DNA from: Dyadobacter pollutisoli | GTDB taxonomy: Bacteria; Bacteroidota; Bacteroidia; Cytophagales; Spirosomataceae | Reading direction: 5' to 3' | DNA length: 64,000 nt | NCBI RefSeq assembly: GCF_026625565.1 | Contig: NZ_CP112998.1 | Coordinates: 2,730,501 to 2,794,500, forward strand | Part shown: positions 25,363-35,164 of the stretch, one piece after another | Layout: each line of letters starts with the position of its first letter | Position numbering within the stretch: position 1 is the stretch's first letter | Program-made: the position numbers and the translations under genes | The notes under the pieces: generated by a model | Seen by the model: the letters and a program-made list of their open reading frames with translations, nothing else | Told to the model about the DNA's origin: nothing | Databases searched by the model: none

Positions 25363-27461
25363 AAATATTTTTGCTCTCGCTTTTTCTTCTTCTCAACTTC
25401 AACGGATTGGCACAAACGCTGATTCGCGGCCCGTATCTTCAATCCGCAACGTCAACCACCATGGTGATCCGATGGCGGACAGACCAGCCGACCAATAGCC
25501 GGGTTAAGTATGGGTTATCGCTTGACGCTATCAACGAAGTGATCGACAACAACGCTTCTGAGACCGAGCATGAGATAAAACTGACGGGCCTGAAACCAAA
25601 AACTAAATATTTTTATTCGATTGGATCCAGTACGACCGTGTATCAGGGTGATCCGGAAAATTATTTTGAGACGGCACCAGTCCCGGGAGCGACTGGAAAG
25701 TACAGGTTTGGCGTATTAGGGGACTGTGGAACGAACTCGGCAATTCAAGGCACAGTACGGGACAAGGTAGCCGCATATTTGGGTAGTAACTACATGAATG
25801 CCTGGCTGTTACTTGGAGACAATGCTTACCCGTTTGGTCGGGACGCAGAGTATCAGTCTGGCTTTTTCAATCATTACAAAGAAGGTTTCCTGAAACGGAA
25901 CCCATTGTTTCCAAGTCCAGGCAACCACGATTACGATAATGACAATTTCGACCGGCAGAATGATCACAATGTAGCCTACTACAAGATTTTCACCATGCCG
26001 ACGATGGGAGAAGCTGGCGGAGTTCCCTCCGAAACAGAGGCATTTTATTCGTGGGATTACGGCAATGTGCATTTTTTGTCATTGGATTCCTATGGCCGGG
26101 AGGATAATTCGACGAGGCTTTACGACACGCTAGGCAGGCAGGTAGAATGGATCAAGAAAGACCTGGCGGCGAACAAAAACAAGGACTGGGTGGTCGCATA
26201 CTGGCATCATCCGCCGTATACAAAAGGTTCACACAACTCGGACACCGATCCTGAGTCAATGAAAGTCAGGGAAAATTTCATTCGCATCCTCGAAAGATAC
26301 GGCGTGGATCTCATTCTCTGCGGCCATAGCCACGACTATGAACGCTCGCGACTAATCCAGGGCCACTACGGCAAGAGTGATACCTTCAATCCGGCTGTTC
26401 ACAATGTCAGTTCTTCATCGGGTAAATATGACGGCTCGGCAGAATCTTGTCCATACATTAAAAAATCGGCGACCAATAACGGGACAGTTTACGTGGTGGC
26501 AGGTTCAGCAGGCCAGCTCGGCCACACTACCGACGGATTTCCGCACAAAGCCATGTACCATTCAGATGCAGAGCGCGGCGGCGGGCTCATTTTGGAGGTA
26601 GAAGGAAACCGCCTGGATGCTAAATGGATCGGTGTCGACGGGATCATTCATGACCAGTTTACGATAGAAAAAGACGTCAATAAAGAGTCCAGCTTCGAAA
26701 TTGTTGCGGGTAAAAGTGTTGAATTGAAAGCATCTTTTATTGGAAAATATGTATGGAACACCGGCGCTACCACATCGGCGATCACGGTTAGCCCCAAAGA
26801 CGATACCGATTTCACGGTAAAGGACTCTGAGAATTGTGTCAATGATGTGTTTCATGTGAAGGTCACACATCCACAACCCATCAAACTGATAGCATTCAGT
26901 ACAGCGGCCGATGCAGACAATTTGGTCACAATCAAATGGATATCTGAATTTGAAAATGAATTTTCCCACTTTATCATTCAGCGATCCACCAATGCCGTCG
27001 ATTACCAGGAAATCGGGCAGGTGAAAGGAGGCCCCAATTCCACGCAAGTCAAAAACTACGAGTATATAGACCAGGAAAGCCCGGACCTGGATGTGAAAGC
27101 AGATTACTACTACCGACTCAAAATGGTAGCATTGGATGGCAGAATTGAATATTCCGCCATTCGGGCTATCAAACTGCGGGAGATTATTCTCGGCAACGAC
27201 CCAACAATCCTGCAATCCGACATACAAATTGTGCCCAACCCATCCTCCGCCAGTCAAATGCAGATCAAAACCGCAGACAAAGTAAGCCTCCGTGCCGAAC
27301 TAACCCTGATCGACATTTCCGGCCGAACTCATTCTACCCAAAAACTGACTATTGAAGAAACACCAAAGCCTTTCCTCCCGGGAAAGATGGCATCAGGCGT
27401 TTATTTTTTGAAGGTGGTGGTGAATGGTGGTGTGGTGGTGAAGAAATTGGTGTTGAACTAA
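25359..27461 (+). CDS. Secreted purple acid phosphatase-like metallophosphoesterase with T9SS sorting domain
   Basis: 700 aa. Signal peptide ending NGLAQ; FN3-like domain (about 20-105; RGPYLQSATSTTMVIRWRT); calcineurin-like core with the metal ligands GDCG, LLGDNAYPFG, PSPGNHDYDND, YWHHPPY and LCGHSHDYERS; an Ig-like segment (about 440-505); a FN3-like module starting PIKLIAFS; and a type A sorting domain (IVPNPSSASQMQI, ending GVYFLKVVVNGGVVVKKLVLN). It likely hydrolyses phosphomonoesters outside the cell. Co-translated with the peroxidase, which is an unusual pairing. Confidence 0.92.
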   Translation: MKIFLLSLFLLLNFNGLAQTLIRGPYLQSATSTTMVIRWRTDQPTNSRVKYGLSLDAINEVIDNNASETEHEIKLTGLKPKTKYFYSIGSSTTVYQGDPENYFETAPVPGATGKYRFGVLGDCGTNSAIQGTVRDKVAAYLGSNYMNAWLLLGDNAYPFGRDAEYQSGFFNHYKEGFLKRNPLFPSPGNHDYDNDNFDRQNDHNVAYYKIFTMPTMGEAGGVPSETEAFYSWDYGNVHFLSLDSYGREDNSTRLYDTLGRQVEWIKKDLAANKNKDWVVAYWHHPPYTKGSHNSDTDPESMKVRENFIRILERYGVDLILCGHSHDYERSRLIQGHYGKSDTFNPAVHNVSSSSGKYDGSAESCPYIKKSATNNGTVYVVAGSAGQLGHTTDGFPHKAMYHSDAERGGGLILEVEGNRLDAKWIGVDGIIHDQFTIEKDVNKESSFEIVAGKSVELKASFIGKYVWNTGATTSAITVSPKDDTDFTVKDSENCVNDVFHVKVTHPQPIKLIAFSTAADADNLVTIKWISEFENEFSHFIIQRSTNAVDYQEIGQVKGGPNSTQVKNYEYIDQESPDLDVKADYYYRLKMVALDGRIEYSAIRAIKLREIILGNDPTILQSDIQIVPNPSSASQMQIKTADKVSLRAELTLIDISGRTHSTQKLTIEETPKPFLPGKMASGVYFLKVVVNGGVVVKKLVLN

Positions 27462-27462
27462 C

Positions 27463-27491
27463 AAAGCCCGGACTATCACATCCGGGCTTTT
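27463..27491. terminator. Bidirectional terminator between convergent genes
   Basis: 10-bp stem AAAGCCCGGA (27463-27472) with TCCGGGCTTT (27481-27490), flanked by A and T runs; serves the phosphatase gene and the convergent small sorting-domain gene. Confidence 0.75.
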
Positions 27492-27513
27492 GGACTTTTG
27501 ACTTATAGCTATG

Positions 27514-27888
27514 CTACTCTCGTTTAACGACTAGTTTTTGGGAGTAATACTGGCGATCCTTTCGCAGCGTGACGATGTAGATGCCGGATTGGAACTGGGA
27601 GACGTTCAGTTTTTCGCCATTCCATTTTTGGGACAACATACATTGCCCCTTCATATTAGATACTTCAAGCATAAACCCTTCTTTACCCGGTGTTTCCGGA
27701 AGTTCGATCTGGACTTGTTGGCTGGCCGGATTGGGATAAACTTTCAGGTTTTTAATCGCCAGAGCAGTCGGTGTATCCTTACTGGGATAAAAAAACATGC
27801 GTTTTTTCTTGTCATTGGCCTGCTGAGCCCTGCTTTGGTAGCATGCCAGCAGCAATGCGATGGCAATAAGTACTTTGAGAATGTTCAT
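27514..27888 (-). CDS. Secreted protein consisting of signal peptide and T9SS sorting domain only
   Basis: 124 aa. A signal peptide (KVLIAIALLLACYQSRAQ; signal peptidase I site after RAQ, with a possible lipobox LLAC) is followed by about 25 linker residues and then a complete type A sorting domain (LKVYPNPASQQVQIELP, GIYIVTLRKDRQYYSQKLVVK). There is no cargo. It begins 9 bp after the stop of the 1506-aa metallopeptidase, which has no sorting domain of its own, so the two are surely co-transcribed. Either an adaptor carrying the sorting signal in trans or a leftover of a split gene; the intact signal peptide favours a real protein. Confidence 0.85.
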   Translation of the reverse strand: MNILKVLIAIALLLACYQSRAQQANDKKKRMFFYPSKDTPTALAIKNLKVYPNPASQQVQIELPETPGKEGFMLEVSNMKGQCMLSQKWNGEKLNVSQFQSGIYIVTLRKDRQYYSQKLVVKRE

Positions 27889-27897
27889 AAGAATTGA

Positions 27898-30800
27898 TTA
27901 AGGAAGTTCATAATGGAATACCAGTGTCTTTTTAGTACCGACCACACGCCCGGGGAAGGTTTGGACCTGTGGGATTGGAAAGAATTCTTCATTTAAAGTC
28001 CAATCACTTTCGCTAACCTTTTTCTTGTATTCCTTGCCAATGATAGTGATTTCAGGCTTTCCTGCCGGTTCGGAGCAGTTATCGCAAACGGTTAGGATTT
28101 CCAGCTCGATGATGTAGTCCCCGGTCTGGTCAGTCAACTGGCCATTCGGATCCCCGTTGAAGAGAATGGGTTCTCCTGGCGTAAAACCGACCTGAAGCCA
28201 TGAATCGGCATTCGAATAACGGTCTGTTGCCAGAAAATCAACGGTACCGTCGGGGCGTGTCACTTTCACTTTGTAGGTCAGGCTGGTACCAACAATGTCA
28301 GTGCCGGTACTGGTTTTATGGTCTTCTACCATGACGGTAAAACCCAGGTCAAATTCTTCGGGGTCATCCTCGGTTCTAAAGTTGGCTCCATTGAAGACAG
28401 ACGGGCAACTCGATTTTGTTGAAAGATTATTGATCTCCCAGATATAGTTGGTATTGAATTCCAGTCCAGGCACGGTGATCTGGTTGCCCAAAATAGTAGC
28501 CGGTGCAAAGCCATCGATGCCTTCAACACCATTGCCCACTTCCTTGAAAAGCCTGAACGTGTGATTCCCTGTCAGGTTTGGGTCGGCGCCTGGCTGCCAT
28601 TTAAAGGTAATGGCATTGTCTGGACCAAGTGGCACATTATTGTTGGCGTCGGGTACCATCGCCGTAGGTGCAGGTGGCCGCACCCCGTAAGCAAGTGATG
28701 CCTTGGGCCCAAAAAAGAACTGACCGTTTGAATTCTTATAACCCGCGCTGACCTCAAAGACGTATTTGCCCGGAGCAGGGTAGTTACTGGCGTTGGCGAT
28801 GGTCGGGGTGGTGAGCTGGTCGGTGGTCGCTTCGGCTATGATGATGCCTGTACCGTGCTCTTTAAGCACATAATGGTAATGGGTAGCAAACTCGACTTTC
28901 TCCCATTTAATTGTAACACCATCTCCAATGTTGAAACAGATATTCGAAGTAATCACCGGTTTAGGCACCAAACTCATATCAGCCACAAAGCTGCGCCATT
29001 CGGTGGCACCCATTTCGTCCTGGGGGATGAAGAGGGTATCTGCTTTCCTGACGGGCGTAAAGGCCCATTTGATCTCCTGTAAATCCGTGATGGCCGGGAC
29101 ATTACTGATCAAAAAGCCAAACGCAGGCTCGGGCATGGCAGCCTGTTTGTGGTAAGGTTCCTTGTATTCAAACTGGTACTCGTCAGCCCGGTCGATCTTG
29201 TCGGCCGTGAGCGTAAAGGGCGGCGCCAGCAGGGATATGTGCTCACCGTTGGCGGGCACCGCGCCCGGTACGATCTTGGGCAAATCCGTTTCGAACATCA
29301 CTTCTGGCGTCCAGGGGCCATATAAATAAGGAAAGGCCTCTATTTCAGCATCGGTGAAGGACAGCAAGCTGCCATTGGGTAACACATGCACCGCCCATTC
29401 TGAACCCAGCTTCTGGTACGGGGCGATGCTATGCGTATACTTTTTCTCTTTGGAAAGCGCAACGGAAGCCTGGATAACTGCCGCGGTTTGGTCGGCATCG
29501 TAAAACGATTCAATGGGAAAGATGTGGCTGGACATGGTCAACGCATTGTCGGTGATATTGAGCGCGCCACCGCGTGCCCCGGGTACCCCCACCCAGCTTA
29601 ACGGGCTATCCCAGGCAGGTATTTGCTCCCCTTCAAGCGGGGTCACATTGGAAACCATAGCGACTTTGTCGGTGATGAACTCATATGGATAAGCCCATTT
29701 CTTCTTGGCTTTCAATGACTCACAAAATGCAGGATCGGGCGTCACCGCACAGCCATCGCGTGGATCACCCGCATTGCTCAGCCGGGAATGGATGTAATAG
29801 GTCTGCCCGGGTTCCAAATTGACCAGCCCGTATACCATCGATGTGGCCAGATCCGGCGCAGCATTGCTGACAAACTGGTGGACGGGAAATTCATTGGGGT
29901 TAAACTTGGGACTCTTGCTGACCTCGAACAAGCGCTGACTTTCATACAGCGGATACTCCACTTCGGCACCCACCTTGACCGTCCAGGGGTAGGCCATGCT
30001 GCCTGCAACAGGCTCATACTTCAAAGTCGAAGCGTAATCGGGCAGGCCCAGCACCGCCGCCCAGGCATCGTAGAAGGCAATGTGTTCTTTGGATTTGCCG
30101 TCATACTGCATGCCCATGCCGTGCAGGGCTTTCAGGGTGGCGTCACGGAATTCATACAGACTGCAATCAACAGGAGAATCTTTAAATGCAGCCCACAAAA
30201 CTTTGACAATCAAGTCCTGTTCGACCTTGAAAACAAAGTAAGTAGGACTGTCTGGCTCTCCGTTTTTGTAACCATCGTCATCCGTTCCCTGAACCAATAA
30301 ATCGAAGAACTTTTTCAGTATGCTTGCATTCTTCCAAGGAGAAACTGCGTTCCAGTTTTGACCATGATATACAACGGGCCGTCCGTCGGCCAAGGGGTTT
30401 TCGAAATTAATAAGAAGTGCCGGGTCAGACATATCTTCGTAAAGTGTCCGAATATTATCCGCGCCGGGATTTTGCAATTTCTTTTCAAAATCCTTCTTAA
30501 TTGCGAGTGTAAATATATCCAGCAAACCAGCGTGAATCACGTACCAATCTGTACTGGGCTGCATCACTTTCACTTGCTCAAACTTCGCATAGAAATTTAC
30601 CCCGCTGCAATAATTAAAAGCAATTTCATCACGGCAAGCTGACAACATCTTATAGGGATATACAAATCTGGCAGTCCTGTTGGCTCCTTCTGTGATGTGT
30701 GTTCTCTGCGCCTTTTCTTCATTGAAGTCGCTTAATTCGTTGCTCAGCACAAATCCGCCGTCACCGGTCATGCCATTCAGGCCAAGTTTGGTTTTAAACC

Positions 30801-32418
30801 AGTCCCGCGCTACTTGACTAAATTTGTGGATGCTGACAGCAACCTGTGATTTAAAGACATTATTATCCTCTGAATAAATATTATCCTTGTCCCAGTCGCG
30901 AACATAATCGGTCGGTTTCGGCCCCAGGAAAGTCTGGATCGGATTAGACTGATTACATTCAACTAACTCAACTACTCTTCCGCTGGTAGGGTCGGGCGAC
31001 TTGGTTCCCTGTTGTGCGACAAAACCTGTAGATCCATTCAAAAGAGTTTCACCGAAAGCCTCCACGCAAGTTTTATTGTAAATCGTAGGACCGACGCCAA
31101 CAGCATCCCACGCGTTCTTTAACTGAGTGTATGCGTGTGATCCCTCGGGGTATCCCAGATCCTCGATTGCGGCTAACGATGCCATCCTGAGATCCGGGTA
31201 TTCCGCTTTTTCCGTTAATTTTTCAGTAAACGCTTTCAAAAAAACCCGGAGTACGAGCTTGTAAGTCTCTGCTTTGTTACCAGGAATGAGGGGTAAAACC
31301 GTATAAGCTGGGTTCGAATCTTTGTCATCGACGTGCCCTGCGCGGCCCTGGTTAAGCATCGCCACTACATAATGTAATACCGACCCGTTGTCATGTTCAT
31401 CATAGCCGGCCAGCTGCCAATTCTCCTTATAAAGATCTCCTTTATAAGTATTAGGGAATCCGATACTTTTGGGATCATCAAACGGGAATGGAGTAGCATT
31501 AGCGGTCTCCCAATACATATTCCAATGAGGGCTTTCAAAGTTGGGCGATTCAAGCCAGTCGCTAAATGCGAGACCGAGCACATTCGCAAATCCTTCGTTT
31601 AATTGTCTTCTGGATTCAGTGGCAAGATTCTGATTGTAATTGCCGCTATGAAAAATCATACCATGTGTAATCTCATGGCCAATTACCTCCCGGGTGACAC
31701 TCATATTGCCTAATCCGTTCTTATGCAACATTATTACTGCTTTCGATGGTTTATAGTAGCTTACATCAACAGAAGTATTAACTACGATGCTAATAGGAAC
31801 CAGCCCATCTTTATCAAATCCATTCCATCCAACCCCATTTTGATCTGTCAAAACCTCATGTGAAAACTTTGTGAATTTCTGGGCGGTCTCCAACGCAGTA
31901 ATACCATACTCACTTGGAACAGGATTGACAAAGCCAGCTGAGGGCTCATTCAAATGTTTTAGCTTGTTAAATGGACCTTTGAAATTGACAAGGTTGGCAT
32001 TGGATGGAATCGTCGACGCAAACGGGTAAAACAGATCACTTTTAGGAATGTTGTTTACCACATGGACCGGAGCATAAAGCGCCTTCGCAGGATCCCTTGG
32101 AGATGCAAGCGCAATCCCAGTTGTGTAATAAGAGCCAAATAACTGAACCGGTTTTGCAGGATTGTATTCCGTTTCAATAAAAGGGAGATACGCAATGGCG
32201 TATACGTTCTGATTCCCATGGTAAGTCGTCGGCGTATTGGTGATCAGATAAGGTTGGGGATTGTATAGAATTCCTAAGTCAACCTGGTGATCAGACGTGG
32301 CATTCGGAATATAATGCTTGGTCTTATAAAACTGGGCTTTCAGGTGAAGCCCGTTAAAGAAAGCAATACAAAAGATCATAAATAATATGCTCTTTCGGCA
32401 TAGTAATCGTGTGTACAT
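27898..32418 (-). CDS. Giant secreted M4-like zinc metallopeptidase, multidomain
   Basis: 1506 aa from the ATG at 32418, which gives a normal signal peptide (KSILFMIFCIAFFNGLHLKAQ). The peptidase has HEITH at about 248-252 (VTREVIGHEITHGMIF) and a downstream Glu in LNEGFANVLG at about 275, as in thermolysin-like M4 enzymes, though the spacing from the second His to the Glu is a few residues longer than in thermolysin. The propeptide normally preceding M4 domains is short or absent. The remaining 1200 residues hold a second helical region (about 590-830) and several Ig/FN3-like domains (HTFRLFKEVGNG; TSLTYKVKVTRPDG). No YPNP-type sorting domain is present; the end is TLVFHYELP. Followed by the orphan sorting-domain protein. 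Confidence 0.85.
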   Translation of the reverse strand: MYTRLLCRKSILFMIFCIAFFNGLHLKAQFYKTKHYIPNATSDHQVDLGILYNPQPYLITNTPTTYHGNQNVYAIAYLPFIETEYNPAKPVQLFGSYYTTGIALASPRDPAKALYAPVHVVNNIPKSDLFYPFASTIPSNANLVNFKGPFNKLKHLNEPSAGFVNPVPSEYGITALETAQKFTKFSHEVLTDQNGVGWNGFDKDGLVPISIVVNTSVDVSYYKPSKAVIMLHKNGLGNMSVTREVIGHEITHGMIFHSGNYNQNLATESRRQLNEGFANVLGLAFSDWLESPNFESPHWNMYWETANATPFPFDDPKSIGFPNTYKGDLYKENWQLAGYDEHDNGSVLHYVVAMLNQGRAGHVDDKDSNPAYTVLPLIPGNKAETYKLVLRVFLKAFTEKLTEKAEYPDLRMASLAAIEDLGYPEGSHAYTQLKNAWDAVGVGPTIYNKTCVEAFGETLLNGSTGFVAQQGTKSPDPTSGRVVELVECNQSNPIQTFLGPKPTDYVRDWDKDNIYSEDNNVFKSQVAVSIHKFSQVARDWFKTKLGLNGMTGDGGFVLSNELSDFNEEKAQRTHITEGANRTARFVYPYKMLSACRDEIAFNYCSGVNFYAKFEQVKVMQPSTDWYVIHAGLLDIFTLAIKKDFEKKLQNPGADNIRTLYEDMSDPALLINFENPLADGRPVVYHGQNWNAVSPWKNASILKKFFDLLVQGTDDDGYKNGEPDSPTYFVFKVEQDLIVKVLWAAFKDSPVDCSLYEFRDATLKALHGMGMQYDGKSKEHIAFYDAWAAVLGLPDYASTLKYEPVAGSMAYPWTVKVGAEVEYPLYESQRLFEVSKSPKFNPNEFPVHQFVSNAAPDLATSMVYGLVNLEPGQTYYIHSRLSNAGDPRDGCAVTPDPAFCESLKAKKKWAYPYEFITDKVAMVSNVTPLEGEQIPAWDSPLSWVGVPGARGGALNITDNALTMSSHIFPIESFYDADQTAAVIQASVALSKEKKYTHSIAPYQKLGSEWAVHVLPNGSLLSFTDAEIEAFPYLYGPWTPEVMFETDLPKIVPGAVPANGEHISLLAPPFTLTADKIDRADEYQFEYKEPYHKQAAMPEPAFGFLISNVPAITDLQEIKWAFTPVRKADTLFIPQDEMGATEWRSFVADMSLVPKPVITSNICFNIGDGVTIKWEKVEFATHYHYVLKEHGTGIIIAEATTDQLTTPTIANASNYPAPGKYVFEVSAGYKNSNGQFFFGPKASLAYGVRPPAPTAMVPDANNNVPLGPDNAITFKWQPGADPNLTGNHTFRLFKEVGNGVEGIDGFAPATILGNQITVPGLEFNTNYIWEINNLSTKSSCPSVFNGANFRTEDDPEEFDLGFTVMVEDHKTSTGTDIVGTSLTYKVKVTRPDGTVDFLATDRYSNADSWLQVGFTPGEPILFNGDPNGQLTDQTGDYIIELEILTVCDNCSEPAGKPEITIIGKEYKKKVSESDWTLNEEFFPIPQVQTFPGRVVGTKKTLVFHYELP

Positions 32419-32681
32419 ATATTGATAATGATTAGATGAAGTAATCAGAGCCGCAGCTCCCGTTAACACCACAATCTTACGGCAACTGTAAATTTTTCGC
32501 ACAAGGCGATTATCCACCGGCAGCATCCATGAGCATACGGATGATCACCCGACTTTACACCCGGACCATTTACCGTTTGATCACTAAGTCACTACCGTTA
32601 GATTAACGGAATGCATTAGCTATGATGTAAGTATTAAGTTCGGTCATTGAAAATCTAAAACGATCACATACTGATACGAAC

Positions 32682-34394
32682 ATGAAAAAGATACTTCTAC
32701 TTTTAAAATGCCGGGCAGCTCAGTGGCTGCAAATGCAGAAATGGTTTTTGACTTGGCAGCGGAGTTCTTTCCAATCGAACTCAGGGCTAATATTTTGTCG
32801 TCCCGTTTTTCTGGGTTTATTTTTACTTATTGCTACCAATCTCCAAGCGCAAGCACCTCAACAATTTAATTTTCAAGGCGTTGCAAGAGACATCACTGGA
32901 AAGTCAATTATAAACACAACCGTAAAACTTAGGGTGACCATTCGCAAAACTGACCCAGCCGGTGCCAGCGTGTTTCAGGAAACACACGATGTACAAACTA
33001 ATGGAGCTGGAATATTTAATGTGGCAGTGGGTAGTGCTGGCGGAACATTGGCAGCAGTTGACTGGAAGTCGGACAGTTACTTTATGCAGGTCGAACTTGA
33101 TGTCGCTGGTGGGAGTGATTTTACTGATTTGGGTGCGACTCAATTACTGAGTGTACCATTCGCACTCAGCGCTGCCGAAGCCAATCGACTGATAAACGAC
33201 GATCCAATTGTTCAAACGGGTGTGAAAGACGGTGGAGCTATTTTACCCAGTGTTGGCAATGTACCCAAAATGATTTGGTATCCGCGAAAATCCGCTTTTA
33301 GAGCCGGATTATCACCTTCGTGGGAAGAAGCATTGATAGGAGAATATTCGTTCGCATCTGGGTGGGACACTGAGGCATCAGGGCGAGCGTCGGTAGCCAT
33401 GGGTAACGGAGCAAAGGCAAATGCTGACAATTCGACGGCGTTTGGAACGATTGCAAAGGCATCAGCGGGCGGATCAATTGCTCTCGGAGTTAGTTGTGAG
33501 GCGAAAGGATACAATTCCGTTTCCATAGGACCCAATTCGGAAACAAATGGAGGTTATTCCATTGCTATGGGCTTTTCAGCTTTAACAACAGGTAATTACT
33601 CAGTCGCAATCGGTGATAATACAATCACGAAGGCAAGAGGAGCAGTTGCTTTGGGAAGTTTCAATACAGCTGGTGATAACCCTGATCCCAATGTTCGGCA
33701 ACCAACCGACAGGCTTTTTCAAATAGGGCGAGGTACAGCTGCTAATGATCGCTTGAATGCAATGACAATTCTTCGAAATGGAAACACCGGCATCGGAAGC
33801 ACAGTTTTAACCCCAGAGTATCTATTAGACATTGGCGGTCGTCCACGAATCCGTCATAATGGACAAACAGCCGGGATTCACTTCAATACTTCAAATAATG
33901 ATCCCGATGGGTTTGTGGGAATGAAAACGAACGACGAAGTTGGCTTTTACCTAGGCAGTTGGAACTTCTGGGTGAACAGACAAGGAAACGGTTACCTTGG
34001 TGGCAACATCATTCAAACCTCAGATCAGCGACTAAAAACTAACGTTACCTCTATTCATCATAGTCTCTCCAAAGTCATCGGCTTGCAGGCACATCACTAC
34101 AACTGGAAAGATGCAACCCGCGATCAAAGCCTTCAAACCGGCCTCATTGCCCAGGAAGTAGAAAAACTGTTTCCTGAGTTGGTTACCACAGACAAGGAAG
34201 GTTTCAAAGCCGTCAACTACATTGGTTTGATACCACACCTGATCGAGTCTGTGAAAGAACTTAAAGATCAGAATGAAGAGATCGCCGTGCTGCGTAAACA
34301 GGTTGCCGAGTTGTCGAACTTTAGCAAAAGGTTCGAAGCTATGGAAGCCAGTCTCAAAAAGGATGCCAATGCAACACACGCCACTTCAAAATAA
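32682..34394 (+). CDS. Tail-fibre-like protein with YadA-type head repeats and S74 chaperone domain
   Basis: 570 aa. Long N-terminus with a hydrophobic segment ending NLQAQ (about 57), an adhesin-like domain common in Bacteroidota (FNFQGVARDITGKSIIN, then LLSVPFALSA), YadA/Hep-like head repeats of about 14 residues (GGSIALGVSCEAKGYNSV, SIGPNSETNGGYSIAMG), and a C-terminal S74/intramolecular chaperone domain (SDQRLKTNVTSI, YNWKD, TGLIAQEVEKLFPELV) with a coiled coil at the end. Such proteins trimerise; S74 domains may cleave themselves off. It is probably a secreted or surface fibre. It lies upstream of a 230-aa sorting-domain protein, 7 bp after its stop. Confidence 0.88.
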   Translation: MKKILLLLKCRAAQWLQMQKWFLTWQRSSFQSNSGLIFCRPVFLGLFLLIATNLQAQAPQQFNFQGVARDITGKSIINTTVKLRVTIRKTDPAGASVFQETHDVQTNGAGIFNVAVGSAGGTLAAVDWKSDSYFMQVELDVAGGSDFTDLGATQLLSVPFALSAAEANRLINDDPIVQTGVKDGGAILPSVGNVPKMIWYPRKSAFRAGLSPSWEEALIGEYSFASGWDTEASGRASVAMGNGAKANADNSTAFGTIAKASAGGSIALGVSCEAKGYNSVSIGPNSETNGGYSIAMGFSALTTGNYSVAIGDNTITKARGAVALGSFNTAGDNPDPNVRQPTDRLFQIGRGTAANDRLNAMTILRNGNTGIGSTVLTPEYLLDIGGRPRIRHNGQTAGIHFNTSNNDPDGFVGMKTNDEVGFYLGSWNFWVNRQGNGYLGGNIIQTSDQRLKTNVTSIHHSLSKVIGLQAHHYNWKDATRDQSLQTGLIAQEVEKLFPELVTTDKEGFKAVNYIGLIPHLIESVKELKDQNEEIAVLRKQVAELSNFSKRFEAMEASLKKDANATHATSK

Positions 34395-34401
34395 CAGCGA
34401 C

Positions 34402-35094
34402 ATGAAAAAGCTATTGCTAATGTTCATGAGCATGTTGGTTGCGCCTAGTTCCCACGGCCAATCGATTTCTCCGGCCGGTATTTATGGCGCTGCCAACAGT
34501 TCTTCGGCGGGTGGCATTGCGGTTTCCTGGGTATTAGGAACAATGACACCACAAGCACTGTCGGCATTACCAGTAAAACTGATACATTTTGCTGGTACCC
34601 TTACTAGCACGGGGAATGCACAATTAGACTGGGAAACTGCGGAGGAATACGACAATGCAGGATTTGAGGTGCAGAAATCGCTTGACGGGAAAAAATTCGA
34701 AGCCCTTGGCTGGGTTGACGGAGGAGGTGATAGCAAATCAAAAAAGGCCTATCAGTTTGTCGATACCAGCCTGGAAACAACCAGCTATTACAGACTTCGC
34801 CAGGTTGACTTTGATGGCAGGTTTTCACTCAGCAGGATCGTGTCAGTTATTCCTGAAAAAGAGAGACTCGAAAGGCTTGTCGCATTTCCTAACCCAACAA
34901 CCGATAGCCGCATTCAAATTCAACTGCCCTTTAAAACCAAAATACTTTCCCTTTTTGATATTAATGGACATTTGCTGCACCAGTTTACCAACCCCAAAAC
35001 CGAACATACTATACTTCTCCCTGCAAAAGGAATATATATTTTGGGAATTGAAACTGCAGTGGGAGACAAAGCCATAAAAGTTAACTACAACTAA
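34402..35094 (+). CDS. Short secreted T9SS protein (signal peptide, linker, FN3-like module, sorting domain)
   Basis: 230 aa from the ATG at 34402, giving a signal peptide ending SSHGQ. After a Gly/Ser-rich stretch (ISPAGIYGAANSSSAGG) come a FN3-like module starting LPVKLIHFAG with YYRLRQVDFDGRFSLS, and a sorting domain (LVAFPNPTTDSRIQIQLP, ending GIYILGIETAVGDKAIKVNYN). No cargo enzyme. Eight bases separate it from the tail-fibre stop, so the two form an operon; it may help expose the fibre or be a surface protein itself. Confidence 0.85.
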   Translation: MKKLLLMFMSMLVAPSSHGQSISPAGIYGAANSSSAGGIAVSWVLGTMTPQALSALPVKLIHFAGTLTSTGNAQLDWETAEEYDNAGFEVQKSLDGKKFEALGWVDGGGDSKSKKAYQFVDTSLETTSYYRLRQVDFDGRFSLSRIVSVIPEKERLERLVAFPNPTTDSRIQIQLPFKTKILSLFDINGHLLHQFTNPKTEHTILLPAKGIYILGIETAVGDKAIKVNYN

Positions 35095-35164
35095 ACAGAC
35101 GTAAGTCCGAAAACAAAATCCAATTCACATAACAATCCATAACAACCTTTTAAACCTAACAGCC

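Noticed and set aside
32595..32609. Inverted repeat CCGTTA-GAT-TAACGG before the fibre gene
   Set aside because: Short, seen once, and no matching copy elsewhere in the window; not enough to call an operator.
32682..34394. Prophage tail gene
   Set aside because: The S74 and head repeats recall phage fibres, but there are no other phage genes nearby and the protein has a bacterial signal region; treated as a chromosomal surface fibre.
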